Part shown: positions 11,847 through 22,910 of the stretch, in pieces
How the letters are laid out: each line of letters starts with the position of its first letter
Position numbering within the stretch: the stretch's first letter is position 1
NCBI GenBank assembly: GCA_963924555.1
Contig: OZ004595.1
Span: forward strand, 3,348,001 to 3,412,000
Source: Crambe crambe
Lineage: Eukaryota > Porifera > Demospongiae > Poecilosclerida > Crambeidae
DNA: 64,000 nucleotides
Direction of reading: 5' to 3'
The notes under the pieces: model-generated
The model's database searches: none
Told to the model about the DNA's origin: nothing
What the model saw: the letters and a program-made list of their open reading frames with translations, nothing else
Position numbers and translations under genes: made by a program

Positions 11847-12557
11847 ATGAGCGAGGTGTGTCACAATGTGGGGGTTGAACCTCCACTTCAGCCCCTAACT
11901 GGTGAGGCTATGAGCTACAGAACAGCTAACATTGAGGATGGGGCTCGCCTTGACATCATGGCCCAAGGGTTCTGGGGAGGTGATAAAGTGCGTGCATTTT
12001 TTGACGTACGGGTATTTAACCCTTTCGCACACACCTATCAAAATCAATCTCTCACTGCTACCTTCCGCAAGCACGAGCAGGAAAAAAGAAGAGCTTATGA
12101 CCAGAGAATACGGGAGGTTGAACACAGCTATTTTTCACCCCTTTTCACCCCTAGTGTTCACATCCTCTGGTGGAATGGGGCCAACTGCCAAAGTTGTATA
12201 TAAGAAACTAGCTTCAATGCTGGCAATGAAACAAAACAGACCTTATAGTCAAACGATGGATTGGCTGAGGTGCACCCTAAGTTTTTCCCTCCTAAGGTCT
12301 GCTATCATGTGCCTGCGTGGATCAAGATCTCGTGCTGGTCAGCCCGCTCACCACAATCTGGAACTGGATGGGGGCACCATAGATCGGGCAATCAATGACA
12401 GCAGATTGGCCTGTTCGCAAGATACTGCTTGACTTGTAACTCACCTTAATTTCATTGTTTCATCAGTTCAGTTTAATGATATTCACTATAATCGTTATTA
12501 AATATAAAAATAAAAAATAAAAAATATATATAAAAAAAATAAAAAATAAAAAAATTA
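11847..12557 (+). pseudogene. C-terminal tail of a non-LTR-type retroelement polyprotein with A-rich 3' end
   Basis: The first frame has CHNVGVEPPLQPLTGE, ARLDIMAQGFWGG and FFDVRVFNPFA, then EKRRAYDQRIREVEH. After a direct duplication of TTTTCACCCC near 12130-12150 the sense shifts frame to VFTSSGGMGPTA, WLRCTLSFSLLRSAIMCLRG, ending at 12434. This motif series is the conserved region after the reverse transcriptase in retroelement polyproteins common in cnidarian and sponge genomes. The reverse transcriptase is absent (5' truncation). A ~75-bp stretch of A-rich TAAAAAA-like sequence follows (12480-12557), as expected for the 3' end of a non-LTR copy. Confidence 0.75.
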
Positions 12558-12745
12558 AGCCGCATGGTTATGAATATCATTATTGCTTACCGCACTATGT
12601 ACTACTATGTATACTAGGCACAGGCGGATTATGTCAGCATAAATTTTGGCATAATAGGTACGTCATGGCAAAGGGCATAATTTGGCGCATAATTGGCCAA
12701 TTTTTCTGGCATTACAACCACCATGCACTAGGTCTACGTCTATAG

Positions 12746-13462
12746 CTAGTCTGGCGCAGCCGACCCTTTACCTCCTTTTTCTTGGGGGGGGCGCGGGCGG
12801 GGGGAGGGAAAGGGTCTGGTGTAGTCCCTATATATATTGAACTTGTGTCAGCGCAGCTATAGTTGCGCTCCAATCAGATTGCAGTATTCGAGCATTCCAA
12901 GCGCGAAAATCTCGTTGCCCGCACTTGTTTCTAGCTAGCTAGCTAGCTAGCTATGGAGCCTTCGTGTCTTCAATCTATGATGCCAGATGGAGCCTGAAAT
13001 AACTAAGGTATTTGAGCAGCTAGGATGTCCATCCGTCAAGCCTGAACAACTCAAGATTGTGGTGGGCGTACTGAGCCAAAAGGGATGTCTGCTGTTCTGC
13101 CAACAGGCTTTGGAAAGAGCCTATGTTTTCAGTGCCTTCCGTGTTTATTTGATAGACTCTTTCCAGCTAAGGACCACTCTATTGTATTGATAGTTACTAA
13201 GAGACACTTCCCAAAATTCTTCTGTCTTTCTTCTGAGTTGTTTCTCCACAAGCCAGGCAATGAGCTACAGAACTCGTTGAAGCTAGCCATCTTCAATCTC
13301 GCGCGCAAACTTACACGTGCGCGCTCAAAGGGCGCGTGATGACGTAACATGACGATCTCAAAATTCCACCCGCACAAGTTCAATATAGGGACTACACCAG
13401 ACCCTTTCCCTCCCCCCTGCCCCCAAGAAAAAGGAGGTAAAGGGTCGGCTACGCCAGACTAG
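12746..13462. mobile_element. Inner ~720-bp inverted-repeat element inside the hAT copy
   Basis: Arms of about 100 bp (CTAGTCTGGCGCAGCCGACC at the left, mirrored at the right) enclose a helicase gene fragment. It is flanked by TCTATAG on both sides (12739-12745 and 13463-13469), a 7-8-bp target duplication. The arms carry G-rich and C-rich blocks that can pair. It appears to have inserted into the hAT element. Confidence 0.75.
12987..13195 (+). pseudogene. RecQ-like DNA helicase N-terminal fragment captured in a transposon
   Basis: The ATG at 12987 opens a frame with FEQLGCPSVKPEQLKIVVGV. After a frameshift near 13080 the sense frame is SAVLPTGFGKSLCFQCLPCL followed by SIVLIVT. PTGFGKS is helicase motif I (Walker A), and the sequence before it matches the Q-motif region of RecQ-family helicases. 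The remainder of the helicase is missing. It lies between the inverted arms of the inner element, which suggests capture by the transposon. Confidence 0.65.
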
Positions 13463-13536
13463 TCTATAGCTAGCACTAGTAGTTGGCTAGTTGCTAAGTG
13501 CTAATTAAAAGCTACATGCATGTGAATGTGATGTAG

Positions 13537-13700
13537 GTGCTGCATCAGCAATTCAGCATCTTGCAGCCATCTTCGGCTGTATCAGAAAGAGTTTTTTCAC
13601 TGCTTAGTGAAACTTTTGGAAAGAGACAAAATAATTCCCTTGAAGACTATGTAGAATCTTGTATAATGATTATTGTTAATGTATTTTATGTTGGCATATT
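13537..13700 (+). pseudogene. hAT transposase C-terminal dimerisation domain fragment
   Basis: The frame contains ILQPSSAVSERVFSLLSETF then GKRQNNSLEDYVESCIM. Hydrophobic LQPSSA-x-SERVFSLL is the signature of the hAT-family dimerisation (hATC) region. The catalytic part of the transposase is absent. Its position inside TIRs with an 8-bp duplication supports the assignment. Confidence 0.8.
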
Positions 13701-13948
13701 TGGGCATAATATTTGGCATAATAGGACAAAAATAGCGGCAGTGCTAAAAAGCATAATAGGGCAGAATCCGCCTGTGCCTAATGTATACTAGCTGGGTTTA
13801 TAATAGTATTCATTACTTGTCACCCACTTATCCGGTCCAAAAAAATAGTGGACCAGCAGAACCGATCTGCTATATGCGAAGTTTACCAGACCCTTTCCCT
13901 CCTTGAGTTGGTAAAGGGTCTGGCTACGCGAGACTAGGTTTGTAAACA

Positions 13949-14900
13949 CGGCTATAGTCAGCGGTGACTCCCCTTGGCGATGACTCCCGGTCACTCATGC
14001 CTAGGCGTGGATGACTCCCGGTCAGGTCTGAGTGACTCCCCGGTCATTTCTGACTAGTCTATAATGACTCCCCCCTGGAAAAAAATGACTCCCAAGTTCC
14101 GAGCACTCTTGACTAGAGTCGTGGATGATTCCCAGTCACTCACGCCTAGGTCTGAGTGACTCCCTAGTAGGGGTGTCCACATTATTCTTATTTTTTGGCC
14201 CAATATGCTTTTCAGAAATTCCAGTTAAGATTACCCATTATGCTTCAATTTTATCCCATTATGCTTCAATAATATTCATCGTTTATTAGGAATTCTTCTC
14301 TTCCGCGCTAAATCAGATGAAGCTGGACCTTTCAGTACATCCAGTAGGAACCTCACAGAACCTCAGTGTCGCTAGAACTTGTAGCAGTAAAGCTAGGACT
14401 AGAAATAGCATCTGGAGAGAGCTACAGGAGCTAGAGTTCATATCCTTTTCTGGATATAGCATACCTTATCCATCTGAGCATGCTCGATGGTGGGTATAAA
14501 GAGCCTATTATGCTTGTATGCTAGGGTCAGCCCATTATGCTCAAAATTATGCTAGCATAATGTGGACATCCCTACGAGTCCCTAGTCATTTCTGACTTGT
14601 CTGACCCTGGAAAAAGACTCACCAGTCTCAGTTCATTGCATTGCTGCATGCAAAATCATAAGTTGCTTGTGAAATTGAATGAATGGAATCTTTTGTGCCT
14701 TGGAAGAAATTACTCCCTGAATCAAGATCGATGGACTCCCCCATGCATGCATAGTTGGAGTCATGACAGCCATGGAATAGCTAGGCGTTACTGTAGGCAA
14801 GATTTTCAGGGAGTCATTGGATAGGGAGTCATTCATGCCTTAGGCAGGAATGACTGGGGGAGTCATTTTCCGGGGGGAGTCATCCATGACTTTGACACCG
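13949..14900. mobile_element. Shortened relative of the Ulp1/PHD element, split by a MITE
   Basis: The ends match those of the 4914-7667 element (TAGTCAGCGGTGACTCCCC at the left; ATGACTTTGACACCG at the right). The interior is only GACTCCC-type repeats, so the protease gene has been lost. The 403-bp MITE at 14170-14572 sits inside one of the repeats. A non-autonomous derivative is the likely explanation. Confidence 0.7.
14170..14572. mobile_element. MITE, copy 2, TA target-site duplication
   Basis: Same 403-bp length and same termini as the copy at 4467-4869, with TA on both sides (14168-14169 and 14573-14574). By eye the two copies do not differ. This one is inserted into the GACTCCC repeats of the surrounding element and is therefore younger than it. 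Confidence 0.88.
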
Positions 14901-15164
14901 GCCGTCTTTGTTCCTAAAACCACAGTAGTCCTAGTCTTGTGCATTCGTTCGTGCGCGCGTGCATGCGCATGTGCATGTCAACAAATGTACGCTGCGCTGC
15001 TAGCTAGCTAGCTGTGAACGAACCGAGATGCAGTGGAGATACTTGATAGTCGCATTTTTCTGTCATCTCTCTTTCGTGGTAAATGGATTCCGAATTCGAA
15101 GAGGAGAGAAGCACAGTAGAATGGACACCTGCAGGAGTGGCAGAAATAAAGTTAGTGAATTTCT

Positions 15165-15430
15165 GTAACAGAATGGTGTAGTGATGTCAAACCGGAAGTC
15201 TTGCGTGGTGAATATTGTCCCCCCTCCACTTTGACATTGACCCCCCCCCCCCCCCCGACTATAATATTCCCCAGGAAATATTGTCCCCTGGACATTTTCC
15301 CTAGAGAATATAGTCCCCTGGACTTTTTTCATTAGGGATTATTGTACCCCCCCCCCCCCAAGACATTTTCCACTAGAGAATAATATCCCCCATGTGTGAA
15401 AGTTGTCCCCCCCCCCCCCCTGTGTAAAAG
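15165..15430. repeat. C-tract/ATATTCCCC repeat insertion in intron 1 of gene A
   Basis: Degenerate phrases of the type GAATATTGTCCCCTGGACATT alternate with C-homopolymers of 7-16 bases. The segment is absent from the corresponding intron of gene B and therefore arrived, or was lost, after the inverted duplication. Confidence 0.75.
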
Positions 15431-16199
15431 ATGCACCACCAGCATGAAACCTGGCTACACAAGATTACGTGAAAAAAATTATTATGTGCACTACTTTGTG
15501 CTTAAAAACGATAGGCAGTTGGTCTGGGAACGACGCTAGGCAAGCAGTATGCCTTACTTTACAACTAATTAGTTGTTGATGTTGTTTTTTTGTTTTTTGT
15601 TTTGTTTTTGTTTGTTTTTGTTCATTGTTGTTGTTGTTGTTGTTTTGACTATTTAACATGCTCACTAGTAACTACACGTCTGTCATTCGTGATTTCATGA
15701 TTTCAATTTTGTGCACTTAAAATGAGACCCACACCCTTTCTCTAAGGTGAAGTGTTGGCTCTGTGAGACTATGTACTAATGATAGTGGCCATTAAATTAC
15801 ACATTCTTAAATCTGAGTACTATACGTAGCTTGCTAGTTGCCTAGCTGCAGTTTGGACAATCCAAGAGCAAGGAATGATGGAAGACTTAGCCTAGAAGAG
15901 CATGGGTCCAGGTAGCTATTTAATTATCGCTTTGCTTATTCAAATTTATTTAGCTATTTTCTGGTTACCCAAACAGAATGTGCTTTAGATAGCTAGCTAT
16001 GTCATTTATACTCCTGACTATGATAAACAATCTTGACAAAACCATTTACAATTTCTGTCTTGTCAACAACTTTGTCCTTCACATTTTCACACACATGGTA
16101 CCACCTTCTTCAGTTAACGTTGCTGCACTCGATCATCAGAGCACCCTTGAATTCAGGCATTCTGCAGTGGTATAGAAAGTCATTCTGCTTGGTTCTACA

Positions 16200-16485
16200 A
16201 GGGAAAAAACATTTCCGTGAAATGAAAAAATGTAGGGATGATCATTGCTCAAAAAAGTAAGGAAATAAGGGTAGAGATGATGAAGGATGGAAATGGGATC
16301 AATCATATCCAGCCTACATATACGTCAGGTAGCTTCAGATAATAGTGCATATAATATTATGTTGGCTGGATATACAGAACAAAGATTGATCCCATTTCCA
16401 TCCTTCATCCTTCATCCCTACCCTTCTTTTTTGAGCAAAGGTCATCCCTACATTTTTTTCATTTCACGAAAATGTTTTTTTCCCT
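16200..16485. mobile_element. Palindromic MITE, copy 1 (AGGGAAAAA ends)
   Basis: Almost the whole element is an inverted repeat. It begins AGGGAAAAAACATTTC and ends with the complement, with arms of about 115 bp around a short centre. Flanking tetranucleotides are TACA and TACG, similar but not identical. A related 300-bp copy lies at 56290-56589. It lies in intron 1 of gene A and is not present in gene B. Confidence 0.8.
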
Positions 16486-16957
16486 TACGTCTTTTTTTCC
16501 CTCTCTTTTATGGTTTTATGTATAGCAGCTCAATAGGTTTGAACTGTTAGTATACTTGGAGGTCGAAGATGCAGATGAATCTGAAATAGAGTCTACAGGT
16601 AGATGGATTGGTGAATCTAAAGATAAGAGCTAGATCCAGAGTTGAGCTAACTGAGTAATATTGTAATTCCAGCTTCCAGCTTCACCAGCACGTGGTGTTA
16701 GTCTGGTAACATGTTTCACTTTGCTTTAGTTCTGTAGCACCAAACTCTTTGTATAACATGTTGAGAAGTAATTGACATGCGCATGCATATTATCGAAAAA
16801 AATGGCTTCCAATAATTTAGTCGAGTACTGTGCTCCATAGTGCCTCCTTTTACATCGACTCTTTCGAGGATTGATGAGTATAAACGATTGTAGCTCGTAG
16901 AATATGGAGTGGATTTATAGTTGTATGTAGCTTGAGTGGTTCAAGAGATATGGTTAT

Positions 16958-17158
16958 CTAAGAAGAAGAAGAATAACAATAGAGAAGAAGAATCCAGCGA
17001 TTTACCTGCTTGCCATATTTCTGAAACAGTAAGCTCCTTGTTCCTGAAACTTGGTCTGCACTTTGTAGTAGGTTCTAGTAGGCTGGATAATTATTCACAG
17101 TACCTTTTGTTAAGTCCAAGTGGGGGAACTAGAATTTCACTTTGTATTAGTCCATAAT
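16958..17158. repeat. ~190-bp dispersed repeat shared with 56590-56770
   Basis: Sequence starting GAGAAGAAGAATCCAGCGATTTACCTGC and ending near ACTAGAATTTCACTTT occurs here and, with scattered differences, at 56594-56765. Each copy lies beside a palindromic MITE copy (here ~470 bp away, there adjacent), so the two may belong to one composite unit. Confidence 0.7.
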
Positions 17159-17769
17159 TATGTGGCACGTGCCAGCATCCACATCATCCCTACATACCAC
17201 TCTCTCTGATATTATAAGTCATGTTACAGCTCAACTCAGCAGACAATCAATATCGTGAGACACTATCAATGTAGCTATAGTCAAGTATAGTATTAGAAAA
17301 GTGTGGGATCCGAATTGTAGCTACTACTGTGTGCAATTTGATGGAAGTGGATGTAGCTAGCTACCTAAAAGGTGAAGAAGTAATGTACAGGGTGTTTGTC
17401 TGTAAGGAATGAGAAATAGCTTATAGAAAACCTGCATGAACATCATGTCCTACAGAATGACAACTGGACAGATGCTTCTGTTGGCTAGTTACACTTTGAT
17501 GGTTTTGCACATGCCCATGGAGTTGTTTATAATCCTTTGATGATGCACAACGACGCAATTTGCATGCATGTGCATGGATTATAGAGGTACACAGTTTTGT
17601 TAAACTTACAATCCTCGGGCAACTTAAATGAGGCAAGAAGTTACATGTGTATAGCTATAGCATACATGTACCTAGTATTTACTGTTCTTGGCTCTGACTA
17701 ATCCACATCTCACAACTCCTGAACACAATAGCTGTAAATATTATTGCCAATACATGTCTTGTCACTTTC

Positions 17770-17770
17770 G

Positions 17771-17838
<68 letters not shown>
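17770..17838. repeat. (GTT)n microsatellite
   Basis: About 23 uninterrupted GTT units are followed by a few interrupted ones, ending ~40 bp before the exon 2 acceptor of gene A. Gene B has an A-rich tract at the corresponding place instead. Confidence 0.95.
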
Positions 17839-18814
17839 ATCATTGTTGTTGTTGTTTCTATTTACTCCATTTTACAGCTCTTCTATTAGTGTGAGACTAG
17901 GTGATGTGTTGTATCTCGTTTGCCCTCCAAACTCGTTCAGCAATGTTATTCAGCTGGTATGTTACTTGTAGTCATTCCCTCATAATAGGGTAAGATGTTA
18001 GCCCAATGAACTAGTAGTTAACTTTGCTGTGATATCCAATTTTCAATTTCTAGATGGATCCAGAGCAGTTCACAGCATGCAACTCGACTGTTGGTAGTAG
18101 AAGATCAGCTGTAACCTCAAAATGTTTAGGGTCAAGTGATGTCTTCATATTGGAAGTACCAATTCAGGACACGTCTGCCCAATTGGATGTATCTCTCACT
18201 TTCTTACCAGGAACCATCACATACTTTACCAGTAAGTTGCTATTAGTGATGCATTAGGGAAACAACCTTGTTACTGCACATTAGGATAATAATAATACCA
18301 AATTACTCCATAAACTGGCTATGATCTTGTCCTATATTATATCAATCACTAATCAATATTACACTATTTTAATATAACACTTTGTAATTATATCTATACT
18401 AAACTGGTTTGCACTCTGTTAAAAAAGATAAAGAAAAGAGATGACTATATACATAGTTCAAAACTTCCCTCCCTCTTGTTTGCTTGGATATTAGATATTC
18501 ATAGGGTGGGTTTATCGTTAAACGTAAACAGGAAGCTCAAGTATATTATAGAGCTGTTGAGACTACACCGGATGAGATTTAGATTTGCAATAAACAACTT
18601 CCTCCAGGAATGCTGTTTAGTGTAAGCTCATGGAAGACTAAAATATGCATGGTGGATGAGCAACAAGAGGGGGAATGACATGCTATGAGCTATGATTAAG
18701 AAGGAGGGGGGATACCACACTAGCAGGGACAGAAACACCACAACAAAAGTCGGGGGGCTGGTGGCACATACCACAATATACTGTATATTATTCAATTATC
18801 AACTGTCAAAAAGT

Positions 18815-18863
18815 GGGGGGGGGGGGGGGGGGGCTAGAGCCCCCCCTGCCCCCCCCCCCCCCC
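18815..18863. repeat. G-homopolymer facing a C-homopolymer (hairpin)
   Basis: About 19 G (18815-18833), a 7-bp spacer CTAGAGC, then C-runs of about 7 and 15 separated by TG. This can form a long G:C hairpin or a G-quadruplex. It lies in intron 3 of gene A and is absent from the same intron of gene B. Confidence 0.9.
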
Positions 18864-20114
18864 AGTATCTCTGCCACTGACTAGGTATTCCTCTCAAGTG
18901 AGTGTAATGAATAGTGTTAGACTTAAACCCAGACTCTCTCAGAGATACCACTTTCAATTTCCCATTTTATGTGTGGCATTGGATATAAATCACTTTCAAC
19001 CCAATATTCTGCTTTCAACCAATATAAGCCTAGTACTGTGGTTATAGGGTGACTCCCCATACTGTTTATGGGTTGCATTACCTCAGTAAGAATGACCCCT
19101 TGGAACATGGGGCTAAGTTAGGTAGTATATAAGGGTTCGGCTAATTGGTATCGTAAACACTGTAATTATTGATATCCTGATCTGTGAAACAGAAATGAAG
19201 CAGGAAGAGTTAAAACTTGGAATTCCCAAACTGTGCAACCACTAAGATGCATATCCACTTAATTTGTTCTGGCACTAGTATAATATCATTGCTAAAGTTG
19301 CTTCCCTTTTGTAGGTTTTTCCTCTGGTAGTGACTTACGCAGTAGCTATAACGACATTATAAGTGGTGGGGAGTGTCTCTCTGGTCTCAAACTGACCGTG
19401 CACATTCAGAGTAAGTCCTTCAGACTGAGCACAGTGGAACCTTCCTGTCATGGTGGTAGCAAATAGAAGCCACTTTTTAGTAGCTATATAGCTGCACCTT
19501 GATAGCAGCTGCTGATAGGAAGGGACTGTTATTAAGAGGTTCCACAACATGCACCAGATATAATTCATGCTCACTATAGAATTTATCCAGGTGTTTCTCT
19601 TTAGGGGAGGGGTAGGGGTACGATGGATTCCCCATATCCCTATTAGATCCTTAGTTTAAAAAATTTAATTATATGCAGGATTGCATAATGTTACCTTCTC
19701 AGGCCGACAACAATAGCAATGACGTCCCAAACATCCCAAATGACATCCCAGACATCCCGAATGACATCCCAGACATCCCAAATGACATACATCCCAGACA
19801 TCCCAAATGACATCCCAGACATCCCAAATGACATCCAAAACATCCCAAATGACATTCCAAACCAATGAAACCAGCGGCAGTACTGACTTCACCCCTTCAA
19901 ACATAGGAGAACAAGTTGTGTAGTCTTTCTAGCTAATGCATAAAATATGTAGCAAAGTGAGATGAGTATGTATGCTTGTTTCCTTACAGAAGTGACATTT
20001 TCAAGCCCTGTGCCTGCAGAACTGGTCAACAGTTTGCACCATTCAGCATCCACACGTTATAATATCATCACTTGTATGATACTGGCCACTCTTCTGAGAC
20101 TGTGTAGCTACTGA

Positions 20115-22910
20115 TGTTCTGCGTTGTATTTGTGTATCATAACGTTATAACCAATGATTCATGGCAAGTTGATAAAGGGTCATCATAATCACATAGCCAG
20201 TGTGGTAACAGCTTACCAGTTTTGAGGAGATTTAAGATAATGGTAGTAAGAGTGGCAAGAATGAAGCTCTAGATTGCCTGTAAGAGCTGAAACATACATT
20301 CTGACTGTCCATTATGTGTAGCTATCATGCAATATTCCAGCAAACCATCCTATTTTGATACATGATTGTAGGTACATGTATATAAAATGGACGGAAAGTT
20401 GGTGGAGGTTCATTATCACTAGGTGGTCCCAGTAATCAAAATAGTGTTCATGGAGTAAACATAAAGATAGCTATTTTTTAGAGGATAATGATGAGGAAGA
20501 AGAGAGAGTGAAGAGGAAGGGGACCATTTTCTAAAATTCTGTAAGGAATCATTAGTCTGCATGCTGGAACGTAATATATCACTGGACCATCTCCTCAAAG
20601 CTACTGTATGCTAGTCTTGCTGAGACATAGTCACCATAATTATTATAAAGACTGTCATCACTTGTATAATAGCTACTGGCTACACTTTAGAGATAGCTGA
20701 TTGACAACTTCTCACTACTCAAGAGCAATGGCAATGTCAACAAAATTAATGGTTATTTATGATTCATGAATTGTATCATAAAATTGTAAGAGGTCTCTAG
20801 CTTTATGCATGTGCCACTTTAGTTACTGCACTGCTATAATGAAGCTATGAACAATAGTTAAGGATATAATATAGCTAGTGTGTGCATACAAAAAATCATA
20901 CGAAAATTGCAATAATTCACTAGTTTTAAGAAGCCAGCTAACCAAGGGTCATAAAATTGCCAGGGTATAACAATTGCAAAGGTCTTCATAAAATTGCCTA
21001 TAAAGGGTACATGTAGCTCACTATATTATTATAGCAAATTATTTTTGAAATTTGAAAGCACATACACATCTAGTTTGACCATCACTCACTCAACACCACT
21101 GTACTCGGAAGTATACTTTGTTTTCTTTGCTTGATAGCTATCACCTAAAAATATTCACACAGTTCTTTATGTGAAGCTGAATGTACTACAAAGTATTACA
21201 TAGGTGAGTTGCTTAGAGCAACAGCGTGAATCTTTAGTGACAAGTCTATATGACAGTGTTGCTCATGATGATTAGCTAGCTGCTACGCTCTTATCTGCAT
21301 GCTTAAGCATAATCTGTGCAGTTGGTGCTTATACAGTGCAGAATACATGTAGCTAGCTATACACTATGCAGATTAACAGTATCTTGGATACTGAAATTTT
21401 ATGTGACTGCTGATCATGAACTTCATACCACTTCCATTACAGATTTACATTGGCTTCATGTTTTATGGTTTACATAAATAACCAGGACTGAAGGGGAGGG
21501 GGAGAAAGACACAAAAGAAGTCATCTCCCAGGCAATTAAACCAGGATTTAGAATTGCTTCATGGAGGGGTATCTCTTAAATATTTGAAGTTAATCGCTAT
21601 GGAGGAGATCTTTAGGATATAGCTATGGTTCTCCATCAAGGTTCCAGCATTGTTGTTATTGTTGCTGGGCGTCATTAGGGCAACTAGGGCACTTGCCCCA
21701 GTAAAATTTCATGGAAACAAAGACTGAAAAATGCCTGGTCAGCAAAAAGTGTATGGGCAAATCATAAATCCCCTGATTGCCCTCTCCCTGTTCTTGAGGG
21801 GATAAGGAAGTTCCCCCCAATATCGAGAAGTGTCTGCTAAACATACCCCATCATTAACAAAGCCATGATCAGTTAGCTACCAGTGTCAGAAGTATGTCCT
21901 GCAAGAGGATAACCATGACCAGTTACCAGAGAGGACAGTTGTGATATCATAAGAAAGTGTATCCTGCAAGAGTTATTATTAAATCAGTGATAATTAAACT
22001 AAATCATAATTACTACAGGGAAGTTATACATCTCCAGTGTTTTTTGTTTCCTAGAGGATGTATTTCCCAGATATTCAGTGAACAGATGGGGCCAGATGAA
22101 GTATTGTACACAATTAGATAATGTGCATAGAGTATTATGGTCATGTAGGGGGAACACTAAAGTTCATATGGGAGTTTTTTCATGGTAGCTTGAAACTTTA
22201 AAACAAATGCTATACCGATCTTAAACCATCCATGAAACTTTACCCTCTGTTGTAATGATAGTCACTGTGAATTGCATGACATGCACTTTTGTACTTCGTA
22301 TAACTGTCTTCAAAATGACATTCATGCTATAACTTTCTCAATTCTTAACCTAACAGAAACCAGCTCATGGAGTGGGTGATCAGCTCTCAGCAGGTGTTTT
22401 AAATAGATTAACTGATCATAGTCATTACAATCATAGTTTAAGCCAGTAACTTTCAGGATATTGCACAGGGTGTGGTGCTATGGGGATGGTGCTTGGAAGG
22501 GGGTGGGCTGGACTTGGGTTAATTAGCACTAGCCACTTGTATGTTTAAACTGACACATATGCATGTGCAGTACATGGTGTTATTCTTGTCATGTGTGAAT
22601 ACTAGTTTTCTATAATATATTCTCTTTCAATTTTCTCTCTTCTGCATGACATTGAAAATTTGCAGGTTAACTATAGATGCCAAGGAGTGACTACAGGGGC
22701 GGAGCTTCCAGTCCACACCTCCACCATATATATTACACTGTAGACTTAGTTATACAGTTGTGTCAGGTGCAGTAAGTTGGGTCGAAATATTATTAATGAT
22801 AATTATCATGTTTATACTCATCATACAATAAGGTTTGCTGGCAGTGTCATTGGTAATGAGTGGTGATACACAAAGAAGCATGATACACATACAAATACAA
22901 CACAGGACAG
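20115..22910. other. Spacer between the inverted ephrin copies, with scrambled MINDY-derived pieces
   Basis: No intact gene. 21482-21555 matches, inverted, the 3' part of MINDY exon 6 (about 30570-30650). 21644-21900 matches the rest of that exon and its acceptor flank in the original orientation. About 22015-22400 matches the MINDY intron at about 31660-32070. All are diverged and interrupted. 20935-21010 resembles MINDY intron sequence at about 27950-28150. The pieces show that the rearrangement that made the ephrin inversion also copied part of the adjacent MINDY gene. Confidence 0.75.

Larger units (their letters stand above)
12615..13780. mobile_element. hAT element, 8-bp TSD, carrying an inner insertion
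   Basis: Perfect 16-bp terminal inverted repeats, TAGGCACAGGCGGATT at 12615-12630 and AATCCGCCTGTGCCTA at 13765-13780, are flanked by an identical 8-bp duplication ATGTATAC (12607-12614 and 13781-13788). An 8-bp duplication is the hallmark of hAT elements. The coding remnant at 13537-13700 agrees. A second element occupies most of its interior. Confidence 0.88.
11720..13936. mobile_element. Outer TIR element hosting nested insertions
   Basis: About 83 bp at the left (from TAGTCTCGCGTAGCCAGA) recurs inverted at 13852-13936, ending in TGGCTACGCGAGACTA. Inside lie, in order, a 5'-truncated retroelement tail, a hAT element and an inner inverted-repeat element with a helicase fragment. The inner element's ends (CTAGTCTGGCGCAGCC) resemble these, so both belong to one family. 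No target-site duplication was seen for the outer element. Confidence 0.7.
15028..20114 (+). pseudogene. Ephrin-like gene A, inverted duplicate with frameshift (probable pseudogene)
   Basis: Exons mirror gene B (22911-25569): 15028-15150, 17878-17956, 18054-18231, 19315-19410, an exon-5 remnant at about 19703-19905, and 19990-20114. Exons 2, 3, 4 and 6 keep length and phase and encode ISVRLGDVLYLVCPP, DPEQFTACNS, SGGECLSGLKLTVHIQ and the hydrophobic tail IITCMILATLLRLCSY. Exon 1 starts with the same signal peptide (MQWRYLIVAFFCHL) but is 123 nt rather than the 119 nt seen in B and C. The extra 4 nt put the signal peptide out of frame with VEWTPAG and exon 2. Exon 5 lacks 10 nt at its start, has expanded out-of-frame CATCCCAAATGA repeats, and has lost its GT donor. 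Skipping exon 5 would keep the 3' frame. An internal ATG within exon 1 could start the ectodomain without a signal peptide. Confidence 0.78.

Noticed and set aside
17688..17971. Plus-strand ORFs with poly-Cys and poly-Leu
   Set aside because: Products of the (GTT)n microsatellite. Only the last part (17878-17956) is real, as exon 2 of ephrin A.
19665..19904. 79-codon minus-strand ORF with repeated V-I-W-D-V
   Set aside because: Antisense of the expanded CATCCCAAATGA repeats in the ephrin A exon 5 remnant.
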